From Sarcophilus harrisii (taxonomy: Eukaryota > Chordata > Mammalia > Dasyuromorphia > Dasyuridae), in NCBI RefSeq assembly GCF_902635505.1, contig NC_045427.1, forward strand, positions 87,961,960 to 88,025,959: a stretch of DNA of 64,000 nt, given 5' to 3'. Made by a program: the position numbers and the translations under genes. Numbering within the stretch: the first letter of the stretch is position 1; each line of letters begins with the position of its first letter. Below, piece by piece: positions 1 through 12,058 of the stretch. Below the pieces are notes generated by a model. That model had not been told where the DNA came from. It saw only the letters and a list, made by a program, of their open reading frames with translations, and did no database searches.

Positions 1-239
1 ATTTGAGTGAGGAAAAATTGAGGCCACCAGACCACACTGCATTGCTGAGACCTGGCCCTGGGCAAGGAGCCAGAATACCCCTGGTGAGTGCAGGGTGCTG
101 CTGGCTATAAGCACTCTTTTAAAAAATATTTTATACATGTACATTCATTTTTTACATATTTCTATATGAGTAATGTTGGGAGTGAAAAATCAGTACAAAA
201 GGGAAAAACTAGGAGAGAAAAAAACTCGTAGTGATGGGT

Positions 240-970
240 AGATTTTTTTTTTCTATCTTTATATTTCCCTCTTGTTCTAATACTTCAGGACAATTTTCTT
301 CAATTATTTCTTGTATTATTGTATCAAGATTCTTTTTTTGATCATAGTCCAGGTAGACTATGCAATAGATCAGGTAGTCCAATTATTCTTATGTTTTGTC
401 TTTTTCATCTGTTCTCCAGATCAGTCATTTAAAAAATAAGATGTTGCACATTCTCTTCTATTTTTCCATTCTTTATATTTTGTTTTATTATTTTTTGGTC
501 TCATAACTTTGTTGAGTTCTCTTTGCCCAATTTTAATTTTCAAGGAGTCATCTTCTTCCCTATGATCCCTATGGTTTCTTTTTCCTATTGGTTGCCTTTC
601 TTTTCATAATCTTCTTATTTAAAAAAAAAATTCCTTCAAGCTATCTTAGTTGATTTTTAAAGTCTTTTTTGAGTTCTGTGAATTCTTTTTGGACAGGTGA
701 CCATTTGACATTATTTGGGATAAAAGAGACTTTTTTTGCTTCAATATCCTCCTTTAAATATGAACCCCAGTCTTCTCTATTCCCATGGTAACTTTCTATG
801 GTTGGGTTCTTTCCCCTTTGCCCTTATTTATAGGAACTTATTATTGTAATCATCTCTAGTGCTGAAATATGGGTGATGGTGTCTCTGGCCTCAGGTCCTC
901 CTTATTCTTCCTTTTAGCCTGGAACTTAAACCAAGAACTCCATCTCTCAATTCTCAACACAATTTGTAGG
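240..970 (-). mobile_element. L1 ORF1 fragment, antisense, degenerate
   Basis: The reverse complement contains DLENR, RIIGLP, a degenerate DQKK-like stretch and IIQEIIEENCPEVLEQEGNI, an L1 ORF1p RRM region. A coiled-coil-coding part and 5' L1 sequence follow toward 970. Many stops. Confidence 0.6.
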
Positions 971-1084
971 ATTTATTATATAATAGACATTCTTAAAATG
1001 GAAATTAATTGCTTTCTATTTTGAATCCCCTTGTGTTCTGCTGTATTGTTTTCCTATATTGTATTTAAATTTGAAATAAATAAC

Positions 1085-1750
1085 AAAGAAAAAAAAGCAA
1101 TGAGTGGAATGCAAGAAAAGCATGAAAAAAGAATCAATAGCTTGGCAAAGGAGACATAAAAATACTGAAAAAAATAATATTAAAAACAGAATAGATCAAG
1201 TGGCAAAAGAGGCACAAAAATCCACTAAAGAGGAAAACTACTTAAAAAGTAGAATTAGTCACATGGAATATACAAAAATCCATTGAAGAGAAAAACTACT
1301 TAAAAAGCAGAACTAGCCACAAGGAAAAAAGATGTACAAAACTTTACTAAAGAAAAGTACTCCTTAAAAAACTAAAATTTGCCAAATGGAAAAGGAGGTT
1401 CAAAAGTTCACTGAAGAAAATAATTCCTTAAAAATTAGATTTGGACAAGTGGAAGTTAATAACTCCATGAAACATCAAGAAATAATAAAACAAAATCAAA
1501 AGAAAGAAAGAAAAATCAGAAGACAATGTAAAATATCTCATTGGAAAAACAATTGACTTAGAAAATAGGTCAAAAAGAGATGATTTAAGAACGATTGAAT
1601 TACCTGGAAGCCAAAATCAAAAAAAGAATCTAGACATCATGTTTCAAGAAAGTATCAATGAAAACTGTCCTGATATTCTAGAATCAGAGGCCAAATAGAA
1701 ATTGAAAGAATATACCAATCACCTCCTGCAAGTGAAATAGCCCAGGCAAT
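1085..1750 (+). mobile_element. L1 ORF1 fragment, sense (coiled coil and RRM region)
   Basis: Encodes a Lys/Glu-rich coiled coil with roughly 63-bp tandem units (1197-1450), then LENRSKRDDLRTIELPGSQN, MFQESINENCPDILES and IEIERIYQSPPASEIAQ in shifting frames. It resumes at about 2142 after an inserted segment. Confidence 0.65.
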
Positions 1751-1751
1751 A

Positions 1752-2141
1752 AAATTCAAGACGGACATAGTAATTCATAATTTAGAAATAAATTTATCTG
1801 TAACCGACATAGGTGCTCTACATGGCTGGGACGGACCTCCAGTAGGATTCTGGCATGGTTCCGTTACCAACTGAAGTAGGGACAGCCTTATAAGCATTCT
1901 TGTTCATCCTTGCTGGCACATTTTGATATTAAACAGTGACTTGACTTTACAGGATGAAAGATACAATGGCAGATGTTTAACATAGTTTATAGGTCAAGGT
2001 TATGGAACAGATACCCCTCAAAGTAGAGCAGGCACTTTGAAGTGCAAAATACCTCCTTTAATTTAGCTGAGCAGACCTTTCTCTGCGAGCCCCAGGCCCT
2101 TTAACCTAAGACTGAGGGAGGAGAGGAGAGGCCAGTACCCC
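1752..2141. other. Unidentified segment interrupting an L1 ORF1 copy
   Basis: The L1 ORF1 similarity stops at about 1752 and resumes at about 2142 (IAKFQSSQVKEKVLQ). The intervening roughly 390 bp has no match I recognise and is more GC-rich than its flanks. No clear target-site duplication is visible. Confidence 0.45.
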
Positions 2142-2450
2142 AAATGAAAACTTTCGGGACCGTTATAGCCAAATTCCAGAGCTCCCAGGTCAAAGAGAAA
2201 GTATTGCAAAAAAACAAAAAGAAATAGTTCAAATATTGTGGGACCACAGGTATTTCAACACAGAATTTAGCAGTTTCTACATTAAAGAATAAGAAAACAA
2301 AGAAACTAGGATTACAAGAATCATGTGCCCAGTGAAACTGAGCATAAACCTTCAAGGGAAAATATGGATATTTCATGAAATAAGGACTTTAATGCATTGC
2401 TGATGAAAAGACCAGAGCTAAATTAAAAAAAGAGAAGGGGAAAAAAAAAA
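2142..2450 (+). mobile_element. L1 ORF1 C-terminal-domain fragment, sense
   Basis: Translates in pieces as IAKFQSSQVKEKVLQ, GTTGISTQNLAVSTLK and CPVKLSINLQGKIWIFHEI, matching the L1 ORF1p CTD pattern (YPAKLS...). It continues the 1085-1750 copy. Confidence 0.6.
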
Positions 2451-2949
2451 AAAAGATAAGCTAGTCTGAGGAAAGAGTATCTCCTTGGAGTAATTAGGGT
2501 GGTGACTACACAAAGGCAAGAGCCCTAGATAGATTAATTTAAGAGCTGCAACCTTTTTTTCTAAAACTCTGAAGGAATTCAGATAACAATCCTGAAGAAG
2601 GAAGAAATCTCCCGGAAGAAAGAACCCTCAAGGAGAGTTACCATAGGATGGCTTTAGGGAAGTAATTGCCTAAGGGCATGCTGAAAGTTATGTAACTATT
2701 GTTAACTTTAATGAAGTAAAAACTTAACTCCTCTGTTACTTGAACTCTGGGACTTTTTCCACTATGAAAAGTTCCTTATTCAAGAATCCTGTAAAGTTAT
2801 TTCAAAATGCTTTGTGTTAGAAACATGTCAGAGAGTATTAGGGATCTTGGTCAGTTTTGAAAATTCTCTCTCAACAATAATTGAATGTATAATAAAAATA
2901 AATTAATAAAGTGGCAGTCTTGTACCAGCAATATAGAATTATAGCATTT

Positions 2950-3600
2950 CTTCCCTTCAACTTTAGGAAATTTATATTTTATTCTAAGGACAAGGAAGAG
3001 CCACAGAAATATTTAAGTAGGAACTGACAATAGTCAGATCGAATTATTTTGGCAGCTATGGGGAGGATGGATGGGAATAAAGAAGAGATTGCAAACAGGG
3101 AGGTCAAGTAGGCTACTATTAACAGCCAGAGTAGTGGTGGTATGAGTGGAGAGAAAGACTGAAGAGATGTAGAGGTAGAATCAATAAATGATTAGATATA
3201 GATGAGGGAGAGTCATGAACAAAGGATAACTTGTTTCATAGGGCATAGAAATTTAGAACTAGAGGGACTCCTAGAGGCTATTGAGTCCAACTCTTTCATT
3301 TAACAAATGAGGAAACTGAGGCACAGAATAGTTAAATGATTTTACCTGTGTTACACAATTAGTCAATGCCTAAAGCAAAAACTCTTCTCAAGTTTTCATG
3401 CTCTATGTCTAGTACCTTAGCTACCATACTATGCTGCCTCAAAATTACAAACTTGGGTGACTGGGAAGATGGTAATGCCCTAAACAGAAATGGAAGGTTT
3501 GAAGGAGGTGCATGTTTAGGGAAAGATAATGAACTCCCTTTTGTGCACATTGAGTTTATATTATAGCAGAACTAGCAAGCAGATTGTAAAATGAATCTAT
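2950..3600 (-). mobile_element. L2 LINE 3' region, antisense, split by a THER2/MIR3 SINE
   Basis: Resembles the antisense L2 3' region on both sides: 2950-3230 (gtcagatcgaattattttgg, gaggtagaatcaataaatga) and 3445-3600 (gggtgactgggaagatggta, cacattgagtttatattata). The SINE at 3235-3445 sits between them. Confidence 0.55.
3235..3445 (-). mobile_element. THER2/MIR3-type SINE, antisense
   Basis: Contains the antisense hallmarks: tagaactagagggactccta, tgagtccaactctttcattt and aatgaggaaactgaggcaca, followed by a degenerate tRNA-like head ending near ctatgctgcctc. Confidence 0.65.
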
Positions 3601-3824
3601 AGAGATTAGGGTTTATAAATATAAAAAAATACAAATTTGGGTGTCATCTTTATAAAGGTGATACCTAAATCCATGATATCTGATAGAACCTTTAAGTCCT
3701 TGACACCATCCAAAATCAAAAATGAATACAGTTTTATCAGTAGAACTCACATTTAAGAAGATATATTACTGTCTGCTGCTGAACCTTAAAGGAATGTCTT
3801 TCCATAGGTGAAAACTTTAGGAGT

Positions 3825-3955
3825 TATTCCCCTTATAAGAATATAAGCTTCTTAAGAACAGGGACCATCTTGTTCATCTATTTGTATTAGCACTGTTTTG
3901 AACTAGTAAGCTATTAGTAGATGTTTGTTCATTATTCAAGAAAGACATTACTCTT
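3825..3955 (+). mobile_element. L2 3' end, sense
   Basis: agaatataagcttcttaaga, acagggaccatcttgttc and the terminal region with tagtagatgtttgttcatta match the L2 3' terminus. Confidence 0.55.
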
Positions 3956-4179
3956 GCAGAAAGAAAAGATGGCTGGACAGAGACCAGAAAAATACCCACA
4001 TCAGAAGGACAGAACATTGATAATGAGCTAATAAAAGTATGAACTGGATCAATCAGGCCAAGAGGAAAAAGAGGAGAATATTGTTATAGAACTTAATCAA
4101 GGAGAGAGTGGTCAACAGTATTAAGAAAGATAAACCACAGATAAAGACTGAGAAAAGGCCATATATTTAGAATAGGAGA

Positions 4180-5500
4180 GTTAATTGGTAACCTCAAAGA
4201 GACTTGTATTCAAGCCAGGGCTGAATGGAAAAACCAGATGGCAATGTTTTGAGAATCAATATGCTCCTAGAAGGGAAACACTGAATCATCCTCAGAGTAG
4301 GCAGGTTCTGTGTTTGTTTGTGTATATGGGGTTACACACCTGCCTATGAGAACAAGAGTCAGTTGAAGAAAGTTGAGGGATGGCAGGGAGAGGAGAGTGT
4401 ATTGTGGTTTCTGTAGATCAAGTCAACAACAAAAAAACCTTACTAATTCATGTGGCTTCTTCTATAAACATTTAGTAATGTCTGTAGAACTTAACATATG
4501 CTATACATTTTATCACATTAATCTTTACTATTGTCTTGTAAGAACAGTACCAAGAGTTTTGTCATTTTTTAAAAAAAATGCATAAACAATAAAACAAAAA
4601 AAAATTACTGTAAGAAATTGGACACTTGGCCATACTTGATTATTGCATCAAACATAGCTCCTTCTCAACCACCTTTTCTTCTTTGTTAAAGAGGGAATAG
4701 TGAGGGAAAAGAGGACTAAACATAGTCAATATACAGTTAATGATAATAATTGGATTGGGAAATAGGAAGAATTTATCCATAAAATGGAACAGGATAATAG
4801 AATGGATTAGAAAGTAGAATCTAGGAATATGTTATGATGATTCATAAAGAATTAAAATTGTGCTTCTACTGAAGTTTAAAAGAAAATATTAATAGCAATT
4901 GCGATCTCAGATAAGGCAACAGCAACAATAGGCTTTCTTAAAATAATTAAGCAGGGAAACTATACTATGTTGAAAGGGACCATAGGATTAATATCAATAC
5001 TTAAGATTCATGAGGAACCAAGATAGCTTAAGTAGCAGGAAATAGTACAACAAATACCCCCCCCCCAAAAAAAAAAAAACCCTCTACCCCAAATTGTCTA
5101 GAAAACACATCAGACTAAATCCTGATGGAGAAATACAAGAAAAAGTCGGTACAACATTTCCTCAAACCTAATCTGCTTAAAAAGTCACAAGTTTGCAGAC
5201 ACTAGAAATGAGGCTTTGCCAGGAGTTAATATTGGGAACAGTTCAGTGTCCCAGAAGTAGGAATTGAGTATTTGAATCTAATTCCCTCATACTTGTTTCT
5301 GAACCTGCTTCTCTCTGTGTATACTATCTAGGGCTTGCGGCTACTCTTTTCCATCAGAAAACCATTCCTGGGCAAAGATGTCTTCCTTAGTCCAACTTGG
5401 ATGTATTATCTGAAACTGGGTAGTAGGTAACAAAGTTGCTAGAGGTATCTATTTCCATTGTGGTTCCCTAGTATAGGTGTAGGACTCCTCTTGTCCTTGA
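4180..5500. other. Intergenic DNA with no recognised element
   Basis: AT-rich sequence without a supported gene. A C10 run directly followed by A13 lies near 5057-5079. Parts may be decayed L2, but I cannot support a family call. Confidence 0.4.
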
Positions 5501-5960
5501 GCATAGCCTTTTGAATAAAATGGTAATATGATCAGAGTAATGATACATTTAGCAGGAAGATGGGTTAAGAGGCTGTTAGAATGGCAGGAAATTAGTATCT
5601 AAACAAAGATGGTTTCAGTGAGACTTGAAAAGAGGCAATGGATCTACTAGATACTGTAGAGGTAGAATCAATAGGACTTAATAATTGATTGATTGTGTGG
5701 AAGTATGGAAATGAAAAATCAAAGGTGGCTAAGTTTAAAAACAGGTATCTGTGGAGAATAGTGGTATCATCTACAAAGTTAGGTAGAGAATCAGATTGTA
5801 GTAGAGATATGTTGAATAGAAGGTTGAATATGAACAGATGGTCATCCAAGGGAAAATAAATATCCAGCAGATAGCTAGAAAAATGAGCCTGAGTTCTAGG
5901 CAGAGGTTGGATAGAGATCTATAGTTTGAGGAGTTATCTACATAGAAATAATAATTGAGC
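5500..5960 (-). mobile_element. L2 fragment, antisense
   Basis: Antisense L2 features: ggtaatatgatcagagtaat, gttaagaggctgttagaatg, tagaggtagaatcaatagga. Diverged. Confidence 0.45.
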
Positions 5961-6084
5961 CAGAAATAAGAGGAGAGAATAACTAAGGAGAAAAAAAGGA
6001 GGGTTCTTTTAAAATAATTTTATTATGAACTTAATAGTAATTAATCAATAAACCTTTCAATATACAAAAAAGATAAACATAGGA

Positions 6085-6610
6085 TTTTATTTTAAATAGT
6101 ATTTTATTTTTTCCAAATACATATAAAGATAGTTTTTTTCTTTTTTTTAAAGCTTTTAATTTTCAAAATATATACAAGGATAATTTTCAACATTTACCCT
6201 TACAAAACCTTGTGTTCTAGTTTTTCCCCTCCTTTGCCCATCCCTTCACCTAGATGGCAGGTGATCCAAAATATGTTAAATATATGCAATTTTTCTAAAC
6301 ATATTTCTACAAATATCATGCTACACACAAAAAAAAGATCAAAAAAGAAACAAATGAGAAAGAAAACAAAATGAAAGCAAACAACAACAAAAAGAATGAA
6401 AATACTATGTTGTAGTCTACATTCAATTCCCATTGTCCTCTTTCTGAGTGCCGATGGCTTTCTTCATCACAAGCCCATCGGAACTGCCCTGAATCATTTC
6501 ATTGTTGACAAGGGCCTTGTCCATCAGAACTGATTATCATATAACAAAGATAGTTTTCAATGTTCACCTTTGCAAAATCTTGTGTTCCACAGCAAACAAT
6601 CCGATGTAAG
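6085..6610 (-). mobile_element. Nested pair of L1 3' ends, antisense
   Basis: An older antisense L1 tail (6085-6136) continues at 6546-6610. A second L1 tail (about 6137-6545) is inserted between the two parts. The 12-bp aaagatagtttt at 6125-6136 and 6546-6557 is the target-site duplication. The inner element begins with a T-rich run (its poly(A) tail) and is 5'-truncated. Confidence 0.7.
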
Positions 6611-6689
6611 TTAAAATAAAAACAGTATTTTATGTGAATTTGCAGATATCTATTATGGTTTGTTTTTTTTCAAAATGTAGATATTTAAT

Positions 6690-6995
6690 TTCAAAAAGTA
6701 GAAATAAAACTGCTGTTTGTGTTCCCTTCCGATTTTTTGGTGTTTTTTTTCTGTTTTATTGATGATCTTTCCTTCCCCCCCTTCTTTATCATTTCTCACT
6801 AACTCACTTCTTTCTCCAATAGAAACCAATATTGTAACAAATAAATCAAGAAAAACAAATCAATACATGGTTGAAAATGTATGTCTCATTTTGTATCTCT
6901 AGTCCAGTATTTCTCTGCCAAGAAGTGACAGCTATGCATTATCATGTGTCTTTTAAAGTCATGGTTGTTCACTATGTGAGTTAGAGTAAAAGGGA
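6690..6995 (-). mobile_element. Older L1-like 3' region, antisense
   Basis: Contains tcaatacatggttgaaaatg and a diverged tttaaagtcatggttgttca motif. It is related to the segment at 59450-59765. Family not certain. Confidence 0.35.
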
Positions 6996-7119
6996 ATCTT
7001 CTTATTGGGAGACACCCAAACATATGGAGGTGGGAGGATGTGAAGTCAGGAAAGGAGATGGGGGACTGGGAAGGATCTCAACCACTGTCATGAAAACCAA
7101 GGAAGGAAAGAATTGTAAT

Positions 7120-7235
7120 AATAACGATATTTAAATAGCACAGCATTTAAAATTTGCAAAATATTTTATATATATATATTTGCTTCTCAGCTTCACAACA
7201 ACCCTGTGACAGAAGGTAGTTTCACATGTTACAGA
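7120..7235 (-). mobile_element. THER1/MIR fragment, antisense
   Basis: aataataacgatatttaaat, tttgcaaaatattttatata, cttcacaacaaccctgtgac: the antisense 3' half of a MIR-type SINE. Confidence 0.5.
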
Positions 7236-7734
7236 GGTCAAAAAGAATGAAAATAAAAAAAGAGGTCACTGGAAGGGCCATATATATCAACTCACATAAA
7301 AATTTTGACTCTGAATTAACATTTTTTATCCTATCACTAAATTTTTACAGATGAAAAAAATGCACTGCATCAATTGATGCAATTTGGTCCTTAGCAGTAT
7401 TCTTAAATTCTAATCCTTAAGATCTTTAGTGACCTTGAAGAGAGTTGTGTTTTTATTTTTTTATATAATGGTAAGAATAGAAGGCAGATTGCATGGGGTT
7501 GAGGAATGAAAGTAGTAAGAAAATGACAGCATGCATAAAAGATTACAGTTCCTGAAAGTTTGTTAGTAATGGAGAGGAAAGACAGGGAGTGACAGAGTCA
7601 AAAGAAAGATTTTTATGATAGAAGAAACTGGAGCATGTTTTGTAGATTAAAGGAAAGAGGCCAGCAGAAGGAAGAGCCCTTGAAAATACCTAAAGGGGAA
7701 GGAATGACTGATAACACAGGGTCACAAAAACAGA

Positions 7735-7855
7735 AACAAGAAACTAGTATTAAGAACCTGTTGTGTGCTAGGCATTGTGCTAGGTACTAGAAATACAATG
7801 ATTAAAAAATAAAACAGTTCCTGCTAAAGGAACTTTGATTCTATCGGTAGGATGA
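7735..7855 (-). mobile_element. L2 3' end, antisense
   Basis: ttgtgtgctaggcattgtgc, taggtactagaaatacaatg and ttcctgctaaaggaacttt match the reversed L2 terminus. Confidence 0.6.
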
Positions 7856-8159
7856 GTGAAGCACATCTTTTATAAAACTCAAAATGGGCTATAAATTCTA
7901 TCAAATTATTTTTAATGTATATATATACACATACACATACACACATATATGCATATATGTAATTAAATCAAGACAAAAAATTTCTTTATTCTTCCCTTTC
8001 TCCTTTCCTCCATTCCTCCCTTTCTGCTACCTTCTCTCTTCCTTCCTCTCTTTCTTGCTCCCTATCTTAACCACGTTAAAAATGGTCACTTACAGACTTG
8101 ATCCCAATATTGATCAACACAAAAGCTTTAACCTGCTATGTTTTCCCAATGTGGGCCAG

Positions 8160-9430
8160 GTCACTCTTACTTAAACAGTGTAGTAGCTCTAATGCAACTC
8201 AAAACTACTAAGCCTTCATAGAGAAGGCAGATTAACATGAAAAAGAGAATGGAACAGGAGGGGTTGAACAGGCCAAAGTTTTGGGATGCATTCCCACAAA
8301 GGGTTATCCAGATGACACAGCAAAGAAGACTGAGAAAGAGCAGTTGGACAAGAGCTAAAAGAGAACACATCTCAAAATAATTAAACAAACAGGAAAGAGA
8401 GCGTCTAGGAAGAGTAGGAAGAGGGGATTTTCAACATTGCAAAATGTTGAAAAAAGGTCAGAGAGGAGTTAGAAAATGAAAGTGAGGATTCAGAATACAG
8501 AAGGTTTAACTTTGGTAAAGAGGAAAGCAAGTTAATTAATTTGGTGACTGGAAAAACATGAGAAAATACATTTGTCTGGGGGGATGGGGAAGTATCGAAG
8601 AAAAGTGGTTTTTAGGAAGTTCATAGCACATGACCCTGGTCTTTTCATAAGTGATATCTTACTAGACAGAGGAGAGGGAAGGGAATTTTTCAGAAATGAA
8701 GAGGATATATAAACAAAATATAGTAAAAAAAATTTAAAATTTAGGGAAAAAAATGTGTATAATGAACCTAGTTAGAATGAAATTAGAATGCCAAATATTT
8801 GGCAGCTTTTGTATAGAAAAAGATGTAGTAAAAATGGTTTACCTAGACTTGAGAGTTATTTATGTGGGAATACCAGAAGCACATGGGAGCAAAGAATTCA
8901 AAGGTGAAAGGGGACTTATTGAAGCATCTTAGAATACAGAAAACATTGGGTAGGTATGAATATGAGCCACAACAGTATTGACAAATTGGACGAAAAGAAA
9001 GAAATCCTGGATCAGAAGGTAATGATGATCACTTTAAGAAGTAAAGTATAGAGAGAGTTCAAATGCTAGGAGGATCATGATCAGAGAGAGAAAGTTTTCA
9101 GCTTAGAATTTTGAAGTGAGACTATTTTGAATTATGATGAGGTTTAATGTTTAACCATCCCAGGAAAGGGAAGTAGTAGACATATGAACTGAGGGAGTAT
9201 GAAAACCATGGGAGCAATCATGGATTCTAAAGTCTCCAAGGATGTTGACAGGGACTGTAGAAAATAATATTTTGAATCTAGTGCAAAAGTCATGGAATGG
9301 ACAAAGGTACAAGGAAAAAGGGATAGGAATTTGAAAGATGACAGCAGAAAATGTGGTAGTTATATGACATAAACTTCAAAGGAGTGAAAGTGGCAGGGCA
9401 AAGATCCAGAAATGGCAGTAAGAAAGAACA
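8160..9430 (-). mobile_element. Decayed L2-like tract, antisense
   Basis: Purine-rich sequence with several antisense L2 signatures (ccatgggagcaatcatggat, cttcaaaggagtgaaagtgg). No gene is visible. The boundaries and the single-copy nature of the tract are uncertain. Confidence 0.35.
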
Positions 9431-9629
9431 TACAGATCTTTTTTTTTTCCTCCTGGTATAATGCTTTCCCCCAATACATTGTTAATTTTGTCTTATTAAA
9501 TTGCCATATGTTAAATTAATAGAATCTGAACCTGAACTATTTCATACTGCTTTAAAATTCTAGGATTTATATTATTTTCAAAAATCAGATAAAAGTTTTC
9601 TTCAATGATATATAGAATCTTTGAATCTA

Positions 9630-9723
9630 ATAATAATAATAAAGAAAAATAAATTAACATGTATATAGTGATGTAAAGTTTGTAAAGCTCTTTATATGTA
9701 ATATCTCATTTAATCTCAATGCC
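9630..9723 (-). mobile_element. MIR/THER1 fragment, antisense, cut by an L1 insertion
   Basis: taataataataataaagaaa, gtttgtaaagctctttatat and atctcatttaatctcaatgc; truncated at the L1 target site. Confidence 0.5.
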
Positions 9724-9736
9724 GAACAGAAATCCT

Positions 9737-10467
9737 TTTTTAAAAAAATAGAATTTTATTTTTTCCAATTAGATGTAAAGATAGTTTTCAATATTCTTTT
9801 TAAAATAAGATTTTAAATTTCAAAAAGTTCCTCCTTTCTCCCCTCCCAAGATGATTATGCAAGCAATCTGAAATAAGTTAAATATATATAAGCATGTTGA
9901 ATATATTTCCACACTGTTATGAAAGAAAAAACAGAACACAAGGGGTAAACTACAAAAAAAAACCCAAATTGAAAATAGTATGCTTCAGTATTTAGGCTCC
10001 ATAGTTCTTTCTCTGGATATGGATGGAATTTTCTATCATGAGTCTTTTGAAGTTGTCTTGTTATTTTAGTGCTGAGAAAGCCAAGTCTATCACACTTGAC
10101 CATCACACAATGTTGCTGTTACTGTGTACAATGTTTTTCTGGTACTATTTACTTCATTCAGCATCTGTTCTTGTAAGCCTTTCCAACTTTTTCTGAAATC
10201 TGCATGTTCGTCATTTCTTATAGCACAATAGCATTCCCTTATATTCATATAACATCACATGTTCAGCAGTTCCCCAACTGATAGGCATTCCCTCAATTTC
10301 CATTTCTTTGTCAGCACAAATAGAGCTGCTATATTTTTATATGTGTAAGTCCTTTCCTCTTTTATATTATTTCTTTGGGAGAGCATTAGTAGAGGTTTTG
10401 TTGAATCAAATGCACAGTTTGATTGCTCTTTGGTCAAGTTGCTCTCCGGAAGTGTTGGATCAGTTCT
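9737..10467 (-). mobile_element. L1 3' end, antisense, 5'-truncated
   Basis: Typical reversed marsupial L1 tail and ORF2 end (tgttgctgttactgtgtaca, ttcttatagcacaatagcat, gttccccaactgataggcat). Target-site duplication gaacagaaatcct at 9724-9736 and gaacagaaattct at 10468-10480, one mismatch. Confidence 0.8.
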
Positions 10468-10674
10468 GAACAGAAATTCTACAATCTATGATAAATGGTT
10501 ATTCAACCTTCATTTGGGAGATATCCAGAGATGAGGGATTACTTTCATGATGTCCTATTTCCAGTTTTGAAGAATGTTAAATTTTAGAAATTTTTTTCCT
10601 TTTGTTGAGTTGCCTTTCAGTCTATCTACTGTTGCTAGGTTTGACCTTTTGAGTCAAGCAAAACATAATCATGC

Positions 10675-10945
10675 TTTCACAGGACAGATAGGATATGGAA
10701 CTTGAAGTCAGGAAGGCCTGAGTTTGAATTCTGCCTCATATATTTACTGGCTAGCTGTTTGACCCCTGAAAAGTCATTGAAAATCTCCATGTCTCTCAGT
10801 TTCTTCCTCTGTAAAATGGGGACAATAAATCACACTTGTCTCCAAGGGTTGTTGTGACCATCAAATGAGATAACATAAATAAATACTGTTACAAACCTTA
10901 AAACACTTTACAAATCCTAGTTATAATCATCATCATCATTATCAT
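10675..10945 (+). mobile_element. THER1/MIR CORE-SINE, sense, near full length
   Basis: The tRNA-like head is decayed. CORE part and tail are clear: agtttcttcctctgtaaaat, gggttgttgtgaccatcaaa, tgagataacataaataaata, aaacactttacaaatcctag. Confidence 0.75.
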
Positions 10946-11027
10946 CAGATACTTCTTTATATACTTGATTTGCCCTTCTTCCTCTCCCCACAAATACCTC
11001 AATACTTTGAGGATCTGTAATGTACCA

Positions 11028-11099
11028 TATGTGTGAGTGTATGTGTGTATATGTGTGTGTGTATGTGTGTGTGCATGTGTGTGTGTGTGTGTGTGTGTA
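11028..11099 (+). repeat. (TG)n microsatellite
   Basis: An interrupted GT/ATGT run of about 70 bp. Confidence 0.9.
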
Positions 11100-11253
11100 T
11101 CCTGTAAAGAAGATTACAATCAGCCTATAATTTAGTAGATGATCTTTGATACTTCCAATGATTGAGAAATTAATCACCTCAAACTTATTAATGAGCCTTT
11201 CCAAACTTAGCCAAGCTGGTTTAGATGTACAGCACATCACCAAACCCATACTT

Positions 11254-11349
11254 TTTTTTTTTTTTTTATTTTTTTATTTTTTTTTTTATTTATTTAATAG
11301 CCTTTAATTTACAGGATATATATACATGGGTAACTTTACAGCATTAACA
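11254..11349 (-). mobile_element. Very short L1 3' end, antisense
   Basis: A poly-T/ATTT run followed by taatagcctttaatttacag and the reversed L1 terminus. Exact 15-bp target-site duplication accaaacccatactt at 11239-11253 and 11350-11364. Only about 96 bp were integrated. Confidence 0.8.
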
Positions 11350-11364
11350 ACCAAACCCATACTT

Positions 11365-12043
11365 GAAGCCTTTCCCATTTGGTAAAACCTCCCCAAATTT
11401 GTACCCCATAAGCATAGCCTTTGAAAACTCAGGCACATCTCCATATCATAAAGTACTGTTTAAGAAGCACTCAGTGGAGGTTTAACATAGTTTAAAAAAA
11501 GAAAGAAGAAAGAAATTCCATTTTTATTGTGTTCAGCAATTAGCACAATGTTATCTGCAAACTTTATGATGTAAAGAACTTTGTCATCTATAAAGAATCT
11601 TTATTCCATTTGAACTCTATAAGGCATCCTCAAAAAGATTATCAAATATCTTTGCTGAATCTATCTCTCTTATGACTCAATACTGAGTCAAAGAATTGTT
11701 GGACAGTTATCTCTGTGGTTGCATCTACCACAGAATCTTATGTAATCTTCATATATTAATGAGTCACTTGAAGATAGTCTATTAACCTGCATTTTACTTT
11801 ACCAAACATTTGTCTGATTTTATAATCCACAAATACAGAATTCTATCACTGTTAAAAAAAAAATCCATCCTAGAATATAGTTTACAAAATTAGCTTCCTC
11901 TCTAATCATACCTTCATCAAGGATGTCCTTGATGTACATGTAGGTCATTCTCATAAAGATTTTAGAAATTTTATAAAGTACACCTAAGGATTGGCATTTG
12001 TTAAAGTTTTTTTCAATTTCCTTTTAAATATGTTATCATCTGT
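11365..12043. other. Intergenic DNA, no recognised gene
   Basis: AT-rich host sequence that hosts the L1 insertion at 12059 and continues at 14019. No open frame or repeat family recognised. Confidence 0.4.
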
Positions 12044-12058
12044 AATTTTTTCCTAATC

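Noticed and set aside
10917-11249. 110-codon minus-strand frame
   Set aside because: It contains a long His-Thr repeat produced by the (TG)n microsatellite.
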